Shown here: positions 1 through 7,913 of the stretch, one piece after another
How the letters are laid out: every line of letters begins with the position of its first letter
Numbering within the stretch: position 1 is the first letter of the stretch
Assembly: GCF_029625435.1 (NCBI RefSeq)
Contig: NZ_CP121208.1
Location: forward strand, 868,001 to 932,000
DNA length: 64,000 bases
Source of the DNA: Arcanobacterium canis
GTDB lineage: Bacteria; Actinomycetota; Actinomycetes; Actinomycetales; Actinomycetaceae
Reading direction: 5' to 3'
The notes under the pieces: generated by a model
Database searches by the model: none
Told to the model about the DNA's origin: nothing
Seen by the model: the letters and a program-made list of their open reading frames with translations, nothing else
Program-made: the position numbers and the translations under genes

Positions 1-815
1 TAGAACGAATCGATCGTGCCGACGTCGCGCCAGTAATTGCGATCACGGTCTGACGATCCGGGGACGCCATTGAACGTGAAGTCATAAACACCGCAGTCAT
101 TGTTTTCGACGAACATCGGGACAATATTTCCGCCCATATCGTGGGCAGATGAGTCGTCTTTCGCATCCGTATGCATCGCTTCAATAAGCGCCGACGTCGT
201 CATGACGTAGTTGCCCATCGACGCAAGAATTTCATTCGGCGAATCGGGTAAGCCTTCACATTCAGCGGGCTTTTCAAGGAAGCGAGAAACCTTTGTCGGA
301 TCGTTCGGTGTCGTTTCAATAACTCCGAAACTTTTGGACATCTCCTTCGGCTGGCGGATACCAGCCACAGTGAGTCCCACACCAGAATCGATATGTTGCT
401 GAACCATCTGTTCGAAATCGAAACGATAGATGTTATCGGCTCCGGTGATGAGGACATACTGCGGATGCTCATCTTCCAAAGTATTAAGCGACTGATAAAT
501 GGCATCTGCGCTGCCCAAGTACCACTGTTTTCCACGCCGTTGCTGGGCGGGAACAGGTGCGATGTAGTTTCCAAGCAAATTCGACATTCGCCAAGTCTGG
601 GAAATATGGCGATCGAGCGAGTGTGACTTGTACTGCGTCAGAACGACCGTACGCAGGTAGCCAGAGTTGACGATATTCGACAAAGCAAAATCGATAAGTC
701 GGTAAATGCCGCCGAAAGGAACAGCTGGCTTTGCGCGATCACGAGTGAGCGGCATGAGCCTCTTGCCTTCCCCTCCAGCCAGCACCATTGCAAGCACTGA
801 AGGTTTATGTCTCAT
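1..815 (-). CDS. glgC: glucose-1-phosphate adenylyltransferase (ADP-glucose pyrophosphorylase), 3' end missing
   Basis: Makes ADP-glucose from glucose-1-phosphate and ATP, the committed step of bacterial glycogen synthesis. The visible 271 codons begin with the nucleotidyltransferase signature [13 protein letters not shown] and the PAVPFGG and IDFALSN blocks, followed by the GSADAIYQ and [11 protein letters not shown] segments typical of GlgC. The reading frame is open to the window edge, so the C-terminal beta-helix domain is not seen. The gene is divergent from glgA, the usual actinobacterial arrangement. The start at 815 follows a -10-like TAAAAT (822-827, minus strand) by 6 nt with no ribosome binding site, suggesting a leaderless mRNA. 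Confidence 0.95.
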   Translation of the reverse strand, partial: MRHKPSVLAMVLAGGEGKRLMPLTRDRAKPAVPFGGIYRLIDFALSNIVNSGYLRTVVLTQYKSHSLDRHISQTWRMSNLLGNYIAPVPAQQRRGKQWYLGSADAIYQSLNTLEDEHPQYVLITGADNIYRFDFEQMVQQHIDSGVGLTVAGIRQPKEMSKSFGVIETTPNDPTKVSRFLEKPAECEGLPDSPNEILASMGNYVMTTSALIEAMHTDAKDDSSAHDMGGNIVPMFVENNDCGVYDFTFNGVPGSSDRDRNYWRDVGTIDSF

Positions 816-883
816 AATTCCATTTTAGCGATAAAACGGTTTCACAGTGTGGAGAAACTCGCATGTTGAGACATATTGCTCGG

Positions 884-889
884 TAGACT
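884..889 (+). promoter_or_regulatory. -10 box TAGACT upstream of glgA
   Basis: TAGACT matches the actinobacterial -10 consensus TANNNT. I see no good -35 hexamer at 16-18 nt. A transcript starting about 7 nt downstream would begin at or next to the ATG at 897 rather than at the glgA start at 913, which has its own AAAGGAG site. Confidence 0.45.
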
Positions 890-896
890 GGAGGAA

Positions 897-923
897 ATGA
901 CAAAGGAGTGCCATGAGAGTTGA
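897..923 (+). CDS. possible leaderless 8-codon upstream ORF overlapping the glgA start
   Basis: An ATG exactly 7 nt after the -10 box TAGACT opens an 8-codon frame (MTKECHES) ending at TGA 921-923, inside glgA and in a different frame. The glgA ribosome binding site AAAGGAG (902-908) lies within this mini-ORF. If the transcript starts at 897, ribosomes would load on the mini-ORF first and terminate 9 nt past the glgA ATG, allowing translational coupling. This is an inference from spacing only; the frame could be accidental. Confidence 0.3.
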   Translation: MTKECHES

Positions 924-2139
924 TCTTTTCACCCGCGAGTTTCCCCCGAACGTCTATGGAGGGGCAGGTGTACACGTTACTGAGTTAGCGCGCGTGCTTG
1001 CCGCCGACGCCGATGTCCACGTTCACGCTTTCGATGGTCCGCGCCCTTCGTCGGTTCCGAACCTTGCGTTGACAGGGTACGCCGACGTCGCTGAGCTTGG
1101 GCAGGCCAACGCTTCGATACGTACTCTGGGAGTAGATCTAGAGATGGCCAACGGTGCGCAGGGCGCCGATTTGGTTCATTCACATACGTGGTATGCAAAT
1201 ATGGCCGGACATCTCGCTAAACTCTTGTACGATATCCCGCATGTCGTCTCGGCGCATTCGCTTGAACCGTTGCGCCCTTGGAAACGTGAACAACTTGGTG
1301 GCGGATACAATATCTCTCGGTGGATCGAACAAACTGCGTATGAGAACGCTGACGCGATTATCGCAGTTTCGAAAGCGATGAAGAGCGATATTTTGCGTGT
1401 CTATCCTCATGTTTCATCTGATCGTGTCCATGTGATTCACAATGGTATCGACCTTGAGGCGTGGAAAGCTCCGGCCACTGCGGAAGAATGGGAGGCGGCC
1501 AGAGCCCGTTTCCGGGCGACAGGTTTAGATCCTGATCGTCCAACGATTGTTTTCGTTGGACGGATCACTCGCCAAAAAGGTGTCCCGCATCTCCTGCGTT
1601 CACTCAAGCATGTCGATCCCAATGTCCAGGTTCTTCTTCTCGCCGGAGCGCCGGATACCCCTGAAATCGCCGAGGAAACGAGGACACTTGTTCGCGACCT
1701 GCAACGCGAGCGCAAGGGTGTGGTTTGGATCGATGAACACCTACCTCACGAAGATATTGTCGCTCTCGAAGCCTGCTCGACCACCTTCGTTACCCCCTCG
1801 ATCTATGAGCCGTTGGGCATCGTCAACCTTGAGGCAATGGGTGTAGGTCTTCCAGTCGTTGGGACGAACACAGGCGGAATCCCTGATTGCATTGTCGATG
1901 GTGAAACGGGTGTGCTTGTCGATATTGATCAGAAGACTGATGGAACAGGTACTCCTTTGGCACCTGAAAAGTTTGAATACGATCTCGGCCAAGCACTCAA
2001 TGCTGTTGTCAGTGACCCTGAAACTGCTGCTCGTATGGGAGCCGCAGGCCGACGTCGGGTGGAAGAACACTTCTCGTGGAGCGCAATCGGTGACGCGACG
2101 ATGGCACTGTATACCCAGGTTGTGGGCACACGTTCCTGA
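913..2139 (+). CDS. glgA: glycogen synthase, actinobacterial GT4 type
   Basis: A 408-residue GT-B glycosyltransferase that uses ADP-glucose (or a related donor) to build alpha-1,4-glucan. It opens with FPPNVYGGAGVHVTEL, the glycine-rich N-terminal motif of the actinobacterial glycogen synthase family. The C-terminal half has GRITRQKG and an E-x7-E motif in YEPLGIVNLEAMG. The ATG at 913 is preceded by AAAGGAG at 902-908. In mycobacteria the equivalent enzyme (GlgM) can make maltose-1-phosphate, so the exact acceptor is not settled by sequence. It pairs functionally with the divergent glgC. Confidence 0.93.
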   Translation: MRVDLFTREFPPNVYGGAGVHVTELARVLAADADVHVHAFDGPRPSSVPNLALTGYADVAELGQANASIRTLGVDLEMANGAQGADLVHSHTWYANMAGHLAKLLYDIPHVVSAHSLEPLRPWKREQLGGGYNISRWIEQTAYENADAIIAVSKAMKSDILRVYPHVSSDRVHVIHNGIDLEAWKAPATAEEWEAARARFRATGLDPDRPTIVFVGRITRQKGVPHLLRSLKHVDPNVQVLLLAGAPDTPEIAEETRTLVRDLQRERKGVVWIDEHLPHEDIVALEACSTTFVTPSIYEPLGIVNLEAMGVGLPVVGTNTGGIPDCIVDGETGVLVDIDQKTDGTGTPLAPEKFEYDLGQALNAVVSDPETAARMGAAGRRRVEEHFSWSAIGDATMALYTQVVGTRS

Positions 2140-2168
2140 AAATTGTCAGAATCAGTTAGGCTTAAAAC

Positions 2169-2951
2169 ATGGGCGATGTATGTGAAATAGCAAATGTGTC
2201 AGTAGTGCGCGGCGGCACTGAGATCCTTAAGAACATCAATTGGACTCTTGATGAGGGACAACGCTGGGTTGTCCTTGGGCCAAATGGTGCTGGAAAGACG
2301 ACTCTGATCCAGCTTCTCTCCGGGCGTGTATTCCCCACGTCAGGAACTGTGTCTGTTATTGGTGAAGATCTCTGTGAAGTCCCGTTGGATGACATCCGCC
2401 CGCTTATCGGGTTCGCATCGGAAGTACTTGACGCCAAGATTCCGGGTTCCGAGAAGGTGCATGATGTTGTCCGCACGGCAGCCTGGGGAAAGACCGTGAA
2501 CTGGCGAGAGTCCTATGAAGAAGAGGACAATAACCGAGCAGCGATGCTTCTAGAGTTCTTCGGCGTTGGACACCTTGCGGAGCGTCAGTTCCGCACACTG
2601 TCATCGGGGGAGCGCAAGCGTGTGGGTATGGCACGTGCGCTCATGCCGAATCCTGAAATTCTTATCCTTGATGAGCCTGCAGCTGGCCTTGACCTGGCTG
2701 GACGTGAGCATCTCATGGACAACCTCACTGCACTCGCAGCTGAAGGGAACGCGCCAGTTATCGTTCTCGTCACTCACCATGTTGAAGAAATTCCTGCAGG
2801 TTTTACCCACGCACTTCTCATCAAAGATGGTGAGATTCTCACGGCTGGACCGATGTCCTCCACCTTGACTGAGACACATTTGAGCACTTTGTTTTCACTT
2901 CCCATCGCTTTGACTCAAAAAGAGGGGCGCTTCAGCGCAACCGCTCGTTAG
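2169..2951 (+). CDS. ABC transporter ATP-binding protein, no permease nearby
   Basis: A 260-residue stand-alone ABC ATPase. Visible motifs are Walker A GPNGAGKTT (about residues 38-46), the signature LSSGERKR, Walker B LILDEP with D-loop AAGLDL, and the switch His in THH. No membrane partner is adjacent. The next two genes are an NfeD/SPFH pair, so it may act with them or be independent. A -10 box TAGGCT (2157-2162) ends 6 nt before the ATG and no ribosome binding site is present, fitting a leaderless start. Its substrate cannot be inferred. Confidence 0.85.
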   Translation: MGDVCEIANVSVVRGGTEILKNINWTLDEGQRWVVLGPNGAGKTTLIQLLSGRVFPTSGTVSVIGEDLCEVPLDDIRPLIGFASEVLDAKIPGSEKVHDVVRTAAWGKTVNWRESYEEEDNNRAAMLLEFFGVGHLAERQFRTLSSGERKRVGMARALMPNPEILILDEPAAGLDLAGREHLMDNLTALAAEGNAPVIVLVTHHVEEIPAGFTHALLIKDGEILTAGPMSSTLTETHLSTLFSLPIALTQKEGRFSATAR

Positions 2952-2958
2952 GAGAGCC

Positions 2959-3384
2959 ATGTCACCAATCATCTGGGCACTCATCATGGTCATTCTTGTG
3001 ATCATTGAAGCCCTTATTGTCGATTTCACATTCTTGATGATCGCCGCAGGTGCGCTCGCGGGTGTCATCACAAGCATCGCAACAGAATCGCTCACTGCAC
3101 AGATCGTGGTGGCCGCGGTTGTTGCAGTTTTCGGAATTGTGTTTGTTCGACCATACTTCCGCAACTACTTTGCGCGCGGAAAAGAGTTGCAATCCAATGT
3201 TTATGCTCTCGAAGGACAAGACGCTCACACGCTCACCCTCGTCACCCCTGACGCAGGTCAAGTCAAAGTTAATGGCGAAGTGTGGAGCGCCCGTTCATAC
3301 GAGGGTGATATCGCTGCACATACCCAAGTCAGAGTGATGTCGGTTCACGGAGCGACGCTCATCGTGACACCGACGTCGGCATAA
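2959..3384 (+). CDS. NfeD-like membrane protein
   Basis: A 141-residue protein with hydrophobic segments at about residues 4-24, 26-45 and 50-68, followed by a soluble beta-rich C-terminal domain typical of short NfeD proteins (OB fold). Short NfeD proteins are usually encoded next to a stomatin/SPFH protein, and that is the next gene. The start has AGGAGAG just upstream; only 7 nt separate it from the ABC ATPase stop, so the genes are probably co-transcribed. The likely role is organisation of membrane microdomains or protein quality control with the SPFH partner (family knowledge; no direct evidence here). Confidence 0.85.
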   Translation: MSPIIWALIMVILVIIEALIVDFTFLMIAAGALAGVITSIATESLTAQIVVAAVVAVFGIVFVRPYFRNYFARGKELQSNVYALEGQDAHTLTLVTPDAGQVKVNGEVWSARSYEGDIAAHTQVRVMSVHGATLIVTPTSA

Positions 3385-3405
3385 CCCATCAGAGAAGGGA
3401 CTATC

Positions 3406-4500
3406 ATGCCTCCTATCGCGAATATCGGTACCTACCTGCTCATTGCAGTTGCCGTGTTGGCAATTGTTGTAGTGTTCAAGGCTGTGATCCAGGTGCATCA
3501 AGGCCACACGGTGATCGTTGAACGCCTCGGAAAATTTCACACCGTTCTCACTCCGGGCCTGCACTTCCTTGTGCCGTTTATTGATTCTGTTCGTCAGCGT
3601 ATTGATATGCGCGAGCAGGTTGTGTCTTTCCCACCCCAGTCAGTGATTACATCAGATAACATCGTTGTCTCCATTGACACTGTCATCTACTACCAGGTGA
3701 CTCAGCCTCAATGGGCGACTTACGAAATTGCCAATCCGCTCCAGGCAATTGAACAGCTTGCTGTGACAACGTTGCGTAACATTATTGGTTCCATGGATAT
3801 GGAACAGGCCCTGACCGGCCGTGATCAGATCAATGGTCAGCTGCGCGGTGTTCTTGATGAGGCGACAGGCCGCTGGGGAATTCGTGTTTCTCGTGTGGAG
3901 CTTAAGGCAATTGATCCGCCGGCTACCGTTCAAAGCGCCATGGAACAGCAGATGAAAGCTGAGCGTGATCGACGCGCTGCGATCTTGACTGCTGAGGGCG
4001 TGAAACAATCGGAAATTCTTACTGCCGAAGGTGAAAAGCAATCTGCAATTTTACGTGCAGAGGGACAAGCACAGGCCACCATCCTCAAGGCACAAGGCGA
4101 ATCGCGTGCTATTTTGCAGGTGTTTGACGCTATCCATCGAGGAAACGCTGATCCGAAGCTTCTTTCCTACGAATACCTGAAGATGCTTCCGCAGATCGCT
4201 AATTCCTCATCCTCAAAGCTGTGGATTGTTCCAACGGAACTCACCGCTGCTCTTGATTCGGTCTCCAAAGGCTTTGCTGGATTCGGTGAGGCCGGCGCTG
4301 CGGCTGATCTGCGTGATGGTGAAGGTCTGTCAGATACGCTTGGAGCGACGTCGCTCCAAGACATTGATGAGGCGCTGGCAGACGCTCGTTCTCAGGCGTC
4401 CAAGGCATCTGATGAAGCCGAGGCATCTGGCACTGCTTCAGGTGCTCCATTCGATCCGAATGCGACGCTTGGTCAGACACCAAACGACCCGAATGCATAA
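3406..4500 (+). CDS. SPFH/Band 7 domain protein (stomatin/QmcA-like)
   Basis: 364 residues: an N-terminal membrane anchor (about 7-27), a Band 7 domain beginning VIVERLGKFHTVLTPGLHF, a charged helical region with the repeated motif (TAEG.KQS.ILTAEG) typical of stomatin/paraslipin coiled coils, then a low-complexity Ala/Asp/Ser tail. Such proteins oligomerise at the membrane and work with NfeD partners. AGAAGGGA (3392-3399) precedes the ATG. A strong intrinsic terminator follows at once, closing a three-gene unit (ABC ATPase, NfeD, SPFH). Confidence 0.9.
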   Translation: MPPIANIGTYLLIAVAVLAIVVVFKAVIQVHQGHTVIVERLGKFHTVLTPGLHFLVPFIDSVRQRIDMREQVVSFPPQSVITSDNIVVSIDTVIYYQVTQPQWATYEIANPLQAIEQLAVTTLRNIIGSMDMEQALTGRDQINGQLRGVLDEATGRWGIRVSRVELKAIDPPATVQSAMEQQMKAERDRRAAILTAEGVKQSEILTAEGEKQSAILRAEGQAQATILKAQGESRAILQVFDAIHRGNADPKLLSYEYLKMLPQIANSSSSKLWIVPTELTAALDSVSKGFAGFGEAGAAADLRDGEGLSDTLGATSLQDIDEALADARSQASKASDEAEASGTASGAPFDPNATLGQTPNDPNA

Positions 4501-4509
4501 GACAGCGTA

Positions 4510-4546
4510 AAATGTCGGGGGCGCATCATGCGCCCCCGACATTTTT
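4510..4546 (+). terminator. intrinsic terminator after the SPFH gene
   Basis: A perfect 15-bp stem (4510-4524 with 4530-4544), 5-nt loop and T-run. The ribosome binding site of the next gene (AGGAG, 4547-4551) starts directly after the T-run. Confidence 0.92.
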
Positions 4547-4557
4547 AGGAGACAAGC

Positions 4558-5394
4558 GTGTTTATCCCTATTGATTCGCTCGATGACGTTCGGCTTGAAG
4601 ATTACACTCGACTCACCGATGTCGCGCTTCGCCGTAAGCTCGAAACTGAACGCGGATTGTATATTGCCGAGGGCGATAAAGTAATGGCACGCGCAGTGGC
4701 AGCTGGACATTGTGTACGATCGTTCCTCACTGCTGAGAAATTTTTAGGGCTGATTCAGCCGATTATCCATGATGCGACGGGCAGCGACGATGGCGGGGAA
4801 ATTCCAGTCTTTGTTGCAAGTGATGAGCTGATGGAAGAACTCACGGGATTCCATGTTCACCGCGGTGCCTTAGCGGCTTTCCACCGCCCCGAACTTCCCG
4901 CTGTTGAAGATATCCTGCGCGGGGCTCACCGCGTTTTTGTCTTGGAAAACTTGGTCAATCATACGAATGTTGGAGCTGTTTTTCGCAGTGCAGCGGCGTT
5001 GAATGTTGACGCCATTCTTGCAACTCCTACGTGTTCAGACCCGTTATATCGCCGTGCAGTACGTGTATCGATGGGAACGGTTTTTCAAGTGCCATGGACG
5101 CGTATTGAGAATTGGCCACACTCGATTTCTTCTCTTAAAGATGCTGGGTGGATCACTGTCTCTCTCGCGTTGCGTGAAGGTGCGTTAGCGATTGATGAAT
5201 TTTCCCAGCTGAGTCAGGTCCGTGATCCTGACTCAAAAATTGCCTTGATCCTCGGCACTGAAGGGGATGGTTTGTCATCGCGCACCATCGCGAGCGCAGA
5301 CTATTCCGTTATCATCCCAATGGCACACGGGGTTGATTCGCTCAATGTTGCTGCTGCAGGTGCTCTAGCAGCCTGGGAACTGCGACGTCGGTAG
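4558..5394 (+). CDS. TrmH/SpoU-family RNA 2'-O-methyltransferase
   Basis: 278 residues with an N-terminal RNA-binding substrate domain (KLETERGLYIAEG) and a C-terminal SPOUT knot. The three SpoU motifs are visible: motif 1 LENLVNHTNVGAVFRSAAA, motif 2 ILGTEGDGLS, and motif 3 SLNVAAAGALAAWEL. It methylates ribose in rRNA or tRNA; the target nucleotide is not predictable. The start is GTG with AGGAG 7 nt upstream, the site being fused to the tail of the preceding terminator. It converges on the XRE regulator gene with 1 nt between the stop codons. Confidence 0.9.
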   Translation: MFIPIDSLDDVRLEDYTRLTDVALRRKLETERGLYIAEGDKVMARAVAAGHCVRSFLTAEKFLGLIQPIIHDATGSDDGGEIPVFVASDELMEELTGFHVHRGALAAFHRPELPAVEDILRGAHRVFVLENLVNHTNVGAVFRSAAALNVDAILATPTCSDPLYRRAVRVSMGTVFQVPWTRIENWPHSISSLKDAGWITVSLALREGALAIDEFSQLSQVRDPDSKIALILGTEGDGLSSRTIASADYSVIIPMAHGVDSLNVAAAGALAAWELRRR

Positions 5395-5395
5395 C

Positions 5396-5713
5396 TCAGT
5401 CGTATTTGCGGTATTCGGTGGGGCCGTATATCTCTTCAGCTTTGTGATAGGCAGCTTCAGCGGCACCGATAAGATGCTGGATATCGCAATCAAGTACTCG
5501 GGACAGACGTAAGAGCGTCGTCAGGCGCGGGTTGGAGGGCTTGTTCTCCTTATGATCTGATCTCGCATACTCCAAATCTTGATATGTACGTCGATCAATG
5601 CCCGCCGGGAGCGCAACTTCCTCTTGGGTGAGGCCGAGTTCTTTGCGTCTCTTAAAGAGTGTTTTTGCAAGAGTCGAGGCAAGAACGCGGTCTGATTCGG
5701 GGGTATCCTTCAC
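5396..5713 (-). CDS. XRE-family helix-turn-helix transcriptional regulator
   Basis: 105 residues with a HTH_3 fold at about 12-70 (TLFKRRKELGLTQEEVAL...RTYQDLEYA) and a short C-terminal helix. It resembles single-domain Cro/C1-type repressors. There is an insertion (SDHKENKPSN) between the recognition helix and helix 4. The GTG start has no clear ribosome binding site; GAAAAT lies 6 nt upstream and could be a weak -10 for a leaderless mRNA. No toxin or restriction gene is next to it, so the target is unknown. Confidence 0.85.
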   Translation of the reverse strand: MKDTPESDRVLASTLAKTLFKRRKELGLTQEEVALPAGIDRRTYQDLEYARSDHKENKPSNPRLTTLLRLSRVLDCDIQHLIGAAEAAYHKAEEIYGPTEYRKYD

Positions 5714-5742
5714 ACCGCGATTTTCACTGGTAAAGAAGATAA

Positions 5743-5768
5743 AAAATGCGGGGTATTCCCCGCATTTT
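5743..5768 (-). terminator. intrinsic terminator downstream of trmL
   Basis: An 11-bp perfect stem (5743-5753 with 5758-5768) and a TATT loop; read on the minus strand it is followed by a T-run. It separates trmL from the XRE gene on the same strand. Confidence 0.88.
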
Positions 5769-5812
5769 CTTAATTGTGATTTTCCCAGTTTTGTTCGTGA
5801 ATCTGGTGTTAC

Positions 5813-6292
5813 TTAATTGCCAGTTTGCGTTGCTCCAGCGTAGTCCAATTGACGCCAGGCTTCGTAGACGGCGATTGAAGCTGAGTTGGCAAGATTGAGG
5901 GATCTGCGACCATCGAGCATAGGGATCCTGAGGAGATCGGTGATGCGCGGATCTTCCATCACTGATTGAGGAAGTCCGGTTGGCTCTGAACCGAAGAGGA
6001 GAACGTCGCCGTCACGGTATCGCATGGAAGCAAAATTATTATCGGTGTGAGAAGTGAAGGCAAAGATGCGTGCGTCTTGGCCAAAGTATGCCTTAGTTTC
6101 TTCCCAGTTTGGATGGATGATGACGTCGGCAAGATCGTGGTAGTCCAGCCCTGCACGCTTGAGATGTGTATCTGAAAAATCGAATGCAAGAGGCTCAACT
6201 AGATGGAGTCGTGCTCCTGTGCAAGCTGCGAGTCGGATGGCGTTGCCGGTGTTTCCGGGAATCTTTGGTTCGTGAAAAATGAAATGTAGCAC
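5813..6292 (-). CDS. trmL: tRNA (cytidine/uridine-34-2'-O)-methyltransferase
   Basis: 159 residues, the size of minimal SPOUT enzymes of the TrmL/CspR type that methylate the ribose of the wobble base in tRNA-Leu. It shows the N-terminal FHEPKIPGNTGNAIRLAA block, the middle LLFGSEPTGLP and the C-terminal SLNLANSASIAVYEAWRQ knot. I use the GTG at 6292 because homologues begin just before the EP.IP.NTGN motif and because TACATT (6299-6304, minus strand) lies exactly 6 nt upstream, matching the leaderless pattern. A GTG at 6310 would add six residues without family support. Confidence 0.92.
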   Translation of the reverse strand: MLHFIFHEPKIPGNTGNAIRLAACTGARLHLVEPLAFDFSDTHLKRAGLDYHDLADVIIHPNWEETKAYFGQDARIFAFTSHTDNNFASMRYRDGDVLLFGSEPTGLPQSVMEDPRITDLLRIPMLDGRRSLNLANSASIAVYEAWRQLDYAGATQTGN

Positions 6293-6618
6293 TGAAATAA
6301 TGTATCTCACGTATGGAATGACATCGAATTTTCGCCGATTGGTGAGTGATGCACAAAGTGATCGTGAATTTTTGTCACGCCCTACAGTGGGATCAATGAT
6401 GATCGTTGCAGATCATCTTGCTCAGCTGCAATGTGGAAGCACTTTTCTTCTCAGCGGCAAACGACGTGGTAGTGGTACGTGGAATAGTCAAGAGAAGAGA
6501 CGAGGTCACCAATTTAATTGCTGATCGAGTGGAAAATGCGCGTTGAGCGTATCGCTTCCCTCACGTGACTTCTGCTAACGGTAAAATATGGCGCAGAACT
6601 GACGAAGGAGAATACTTC
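6293..6618. other. divergent intergenic region between trmL and a hypothetical gene
   Basis: About 325 bases with no convincing coding region; short open frames here have no family resemblance. It holds the trmL -10 candidate (6299-6304, minus), an inverted repeat of 7-bp arms around a 6-nt spacer (6398-6417, arms GATGATC/GATCATC) that could be a protein site, and TAAAAT (6582-6587) as a possible -10 for the gene at 6619. Confidence 0.5.
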
Positions 6619-7074
6619 ATGGCACGCTCAAAGTATGGCAGTCTCATTAAGTTCGCCACGGTGGCAGGACCGGTGGCGATCGAGCTGTTGCGCAAGTATG
6701 GACCTGCTCTGCGGAAAATCGCGCAGGACAACCCAGAACTTCTAGACAAAATCAGAAACACCGTCGGGAAAGTCCGTCACGCGAAAGGAGAAAACACTCC
6801 CGACGGGCTTGATGAGCGAATTGGTGTTTTGCGTGATCAGATCACGTATCTCTACGCTTCCGCTGACAGCCCGTTTGAGGCGCAGCGTGCGAAGGCGTGG
6901 CGTAACGATGTGGAAGTCATCGAGCGCGCACTTCCGCTCTTGCGCGCGATGGGTACGAAGCAACGAAAAATCGAAGCAACGAAGCTCTCCAAACGCCTTG
7001 ACCACCTCTCAGCGCAGATTCTCGATGCATCCATCGAAGAACAAATCGAAGACGCGGAGATTGTTGAGGACTGA
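6619..7074 (+). CDS. conserved hypothetical protein, actinobacterial
   Basis: 151 residues, largely helical, basic in the first half and acidic at the end (EEQIEDAEIVED). The N-terminus (GSLIKFATVAGPVAIELLRKYGPAL) could be a membrane-associated amphipathic helix; there is no clear signal peptide or enzyme motif. It resembles uncharacterised short actinobacterial proteins, but I do not recognise a function. The start at 6619 is chosen because AAGGAG (6605-6610) is 8 nt upstream; an in-frame ATG at 6565 lacks such a site. Confidence 0.7.
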   Translation: MARSKYGSLIKFATVAGPVAIELLRKYGPALRKIAQDNPELLDKIRNTVGKVRHAKGENTPDGLDERIGVLRDQITYLYASADSPFEAQRAKAWRNDVEVIERALPLLRAMGTKQRKIEATKLSKRLDHLSAQILDASIEEQIEDAEIVED

Positions 7075-7093
7075 AAGAGGTAAAGACCTAGAC

Positions 7094-7125
7094 GTTGGGC
7101 GCGGCCGAAATCGGCCGCGCCCAAC
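7094..7125. terminator. perfect GC-rich hairpin between convergent genes
   Basis: A 15-bp perfect stem (7094-7108 with 7111-7125) and 2-nt spacer. It has no T-run on either strand, but its location between two convergent genes suggests a bidirectional transcription stop or mRNA 3'-end stabiliser. Confidence 0.6.
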
Positions 7126-7139
7126 ACATTGGCAAACAA

Positions 7140-7604
7140 TCAGTTGTGTGTGATTCCTAAGACTTTCGCGAGGTCTGGATCATGGAAGTGTGGCCCCTTC
7201 AAAACCTTCCCATCGGCGCGATAAATCGGCTTTCCATCCTCACCAAGTTTCGACAGATTTGAGTCGTGGATCTCAGTAAGGACGTCTGACATTGGAATGC
7301 CTGTTTCTAGAGCCATGCCGTAGATGACATATACCAGATCGCCCAAGGCATCCGCAGTCTCAATAGTGTCGCGAGTGCCATCATCCTGTGCCACAGCTTG
7401 AGCAAAAGCGCGAGCGATAGTCTGCGACGCAGCCCTCCCATAGACTGCACCAACAAGCTCGCTAAATTCCTCGGCGATCAGTGACATGCGCATATGCGTC
7501 CGTTCACGATCAACGTTCGGGGAATCTGAAACGATCGGAAGCCGGTAAACCTCATGGAATTGACGGACGAGTTCTTCGGGGCGAGATGAATCAAAATTCG
7601 ACAT
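7140..7604 (-). CDS. MazG-like / all-alpha NTP pyrophosphohydrolase
   Basis: 154 residues of the all-alpha NTP pyrophosphatase superfamily. The magnesium-binding acidic motifs are visible as EEFSE in the first helix pair and ETADALGDLVY in the second (ExxE...ExxD pattern). Members hydrolyse nucleoside triphosphates or phosphoribosyl-ATP; the substrate here is uncertain because the protein is neither canonical HisE nor two-domain MazG. The ATG at 7604 lies 6 nt after TACGAT with a TTGGCA -35, so the mRNA is probably leaderless. Confidence 0.83.
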   Translation of the reverse strand: MSNFDSSRPEELVRQFHEVYRLPIVSDSPNVDRERTHMRMSLIAEEFSELVGAVYGRAASQTIARAFAQAVAQDDGTRDTIETADALGDLVYVIYGMALETGIPMSDVLTEIHDSNLSKLGEDGKPIYRADGKVLKGPHFHDPDLAKVLGITHN

Positions 7605-7610
7605 GCTCCT

Positions 7611-7638
7611 ATCGTAGGACAGATTCCTGAATTGCCAA
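7611..7638 (-). promoter_or_regulatory. promoter of the MazG-like gene
   Basis: Read on the minus strand: TTGGCA (7633-7638), 16-nt spacer, TACGAT (7611-7616), then 6 nt to the ATG. It is one of the clearest leaderless-type promoters in the window. Confidence 0.75.
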
Positions 7639-7655
7639 TGAAGGTGAACTTGAGA

Positions 7656-7683
7656 TTGACATGTCTCTGTTTGTGCCTAACCT
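7656..7683 (+). promoter_or_regulatory. candidate promoter without an obvious gene
   Basis: TTGACA (7656-7661), 16-nt spacer and TAACCT (7678-7683) on the plus strand. A transcript would start near 7690 and run about 220 nt before tRNA-Leu. No credible ORF follows, so it would make either a small RNA or a long tRNA precursor. Confidence 0.5.
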
Positions 7684-7846
7684 CTACGCACTACATCAGA
7701 AAAGTGTGCTATCAGGTAATCTAAAAAAATGAGTTAACGACACGGATCAAAAAGTATTGAAGGTGGTGTTGAGTGCGAGTGTTTGGCTAATTTTCGCGGT
7801 TGCGGAAAAACGCGGTATTTGTCACAGGAAAAATAGGGGAAATAAT
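7684..7846. other. non-coding stretch before the tRNA promoter
   Basis: AT-rich with no protein-like ORF. I see a weak hairpin around 7794-7812 (TTTTC/GAAAA arms) but no terminator. Together with 7605-7683 it makes a gap of about 310 bases containing three promoter-like elements. Confidence 0.4.
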
Positions 7847-7875
7847 TTGGCACCGGCCGTCATTGGTGATAAATT
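7847..7875 (+). promoter_or_regulatory. promoter of tRNA-Leu(GAG)
   Basis: TTGGCA (7847-7852), 17-nt spacer, TAAATT (7870-7875). The predicted transcription start (about 7882) is some 30 nt before the mature tRNA 5' end. Confidence 0.75.
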
Positions 7876-7913
7876 TTTCTTCGTTGCCCGGGGCGAACAG
7901 CTCCGAGTCACCT

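Noticed and set aside
5396-5713. XRE regulator as the antitoxin of a toxin-antitoxin pair
   Set aside because: No small toxin-like gene is next to it on either side.
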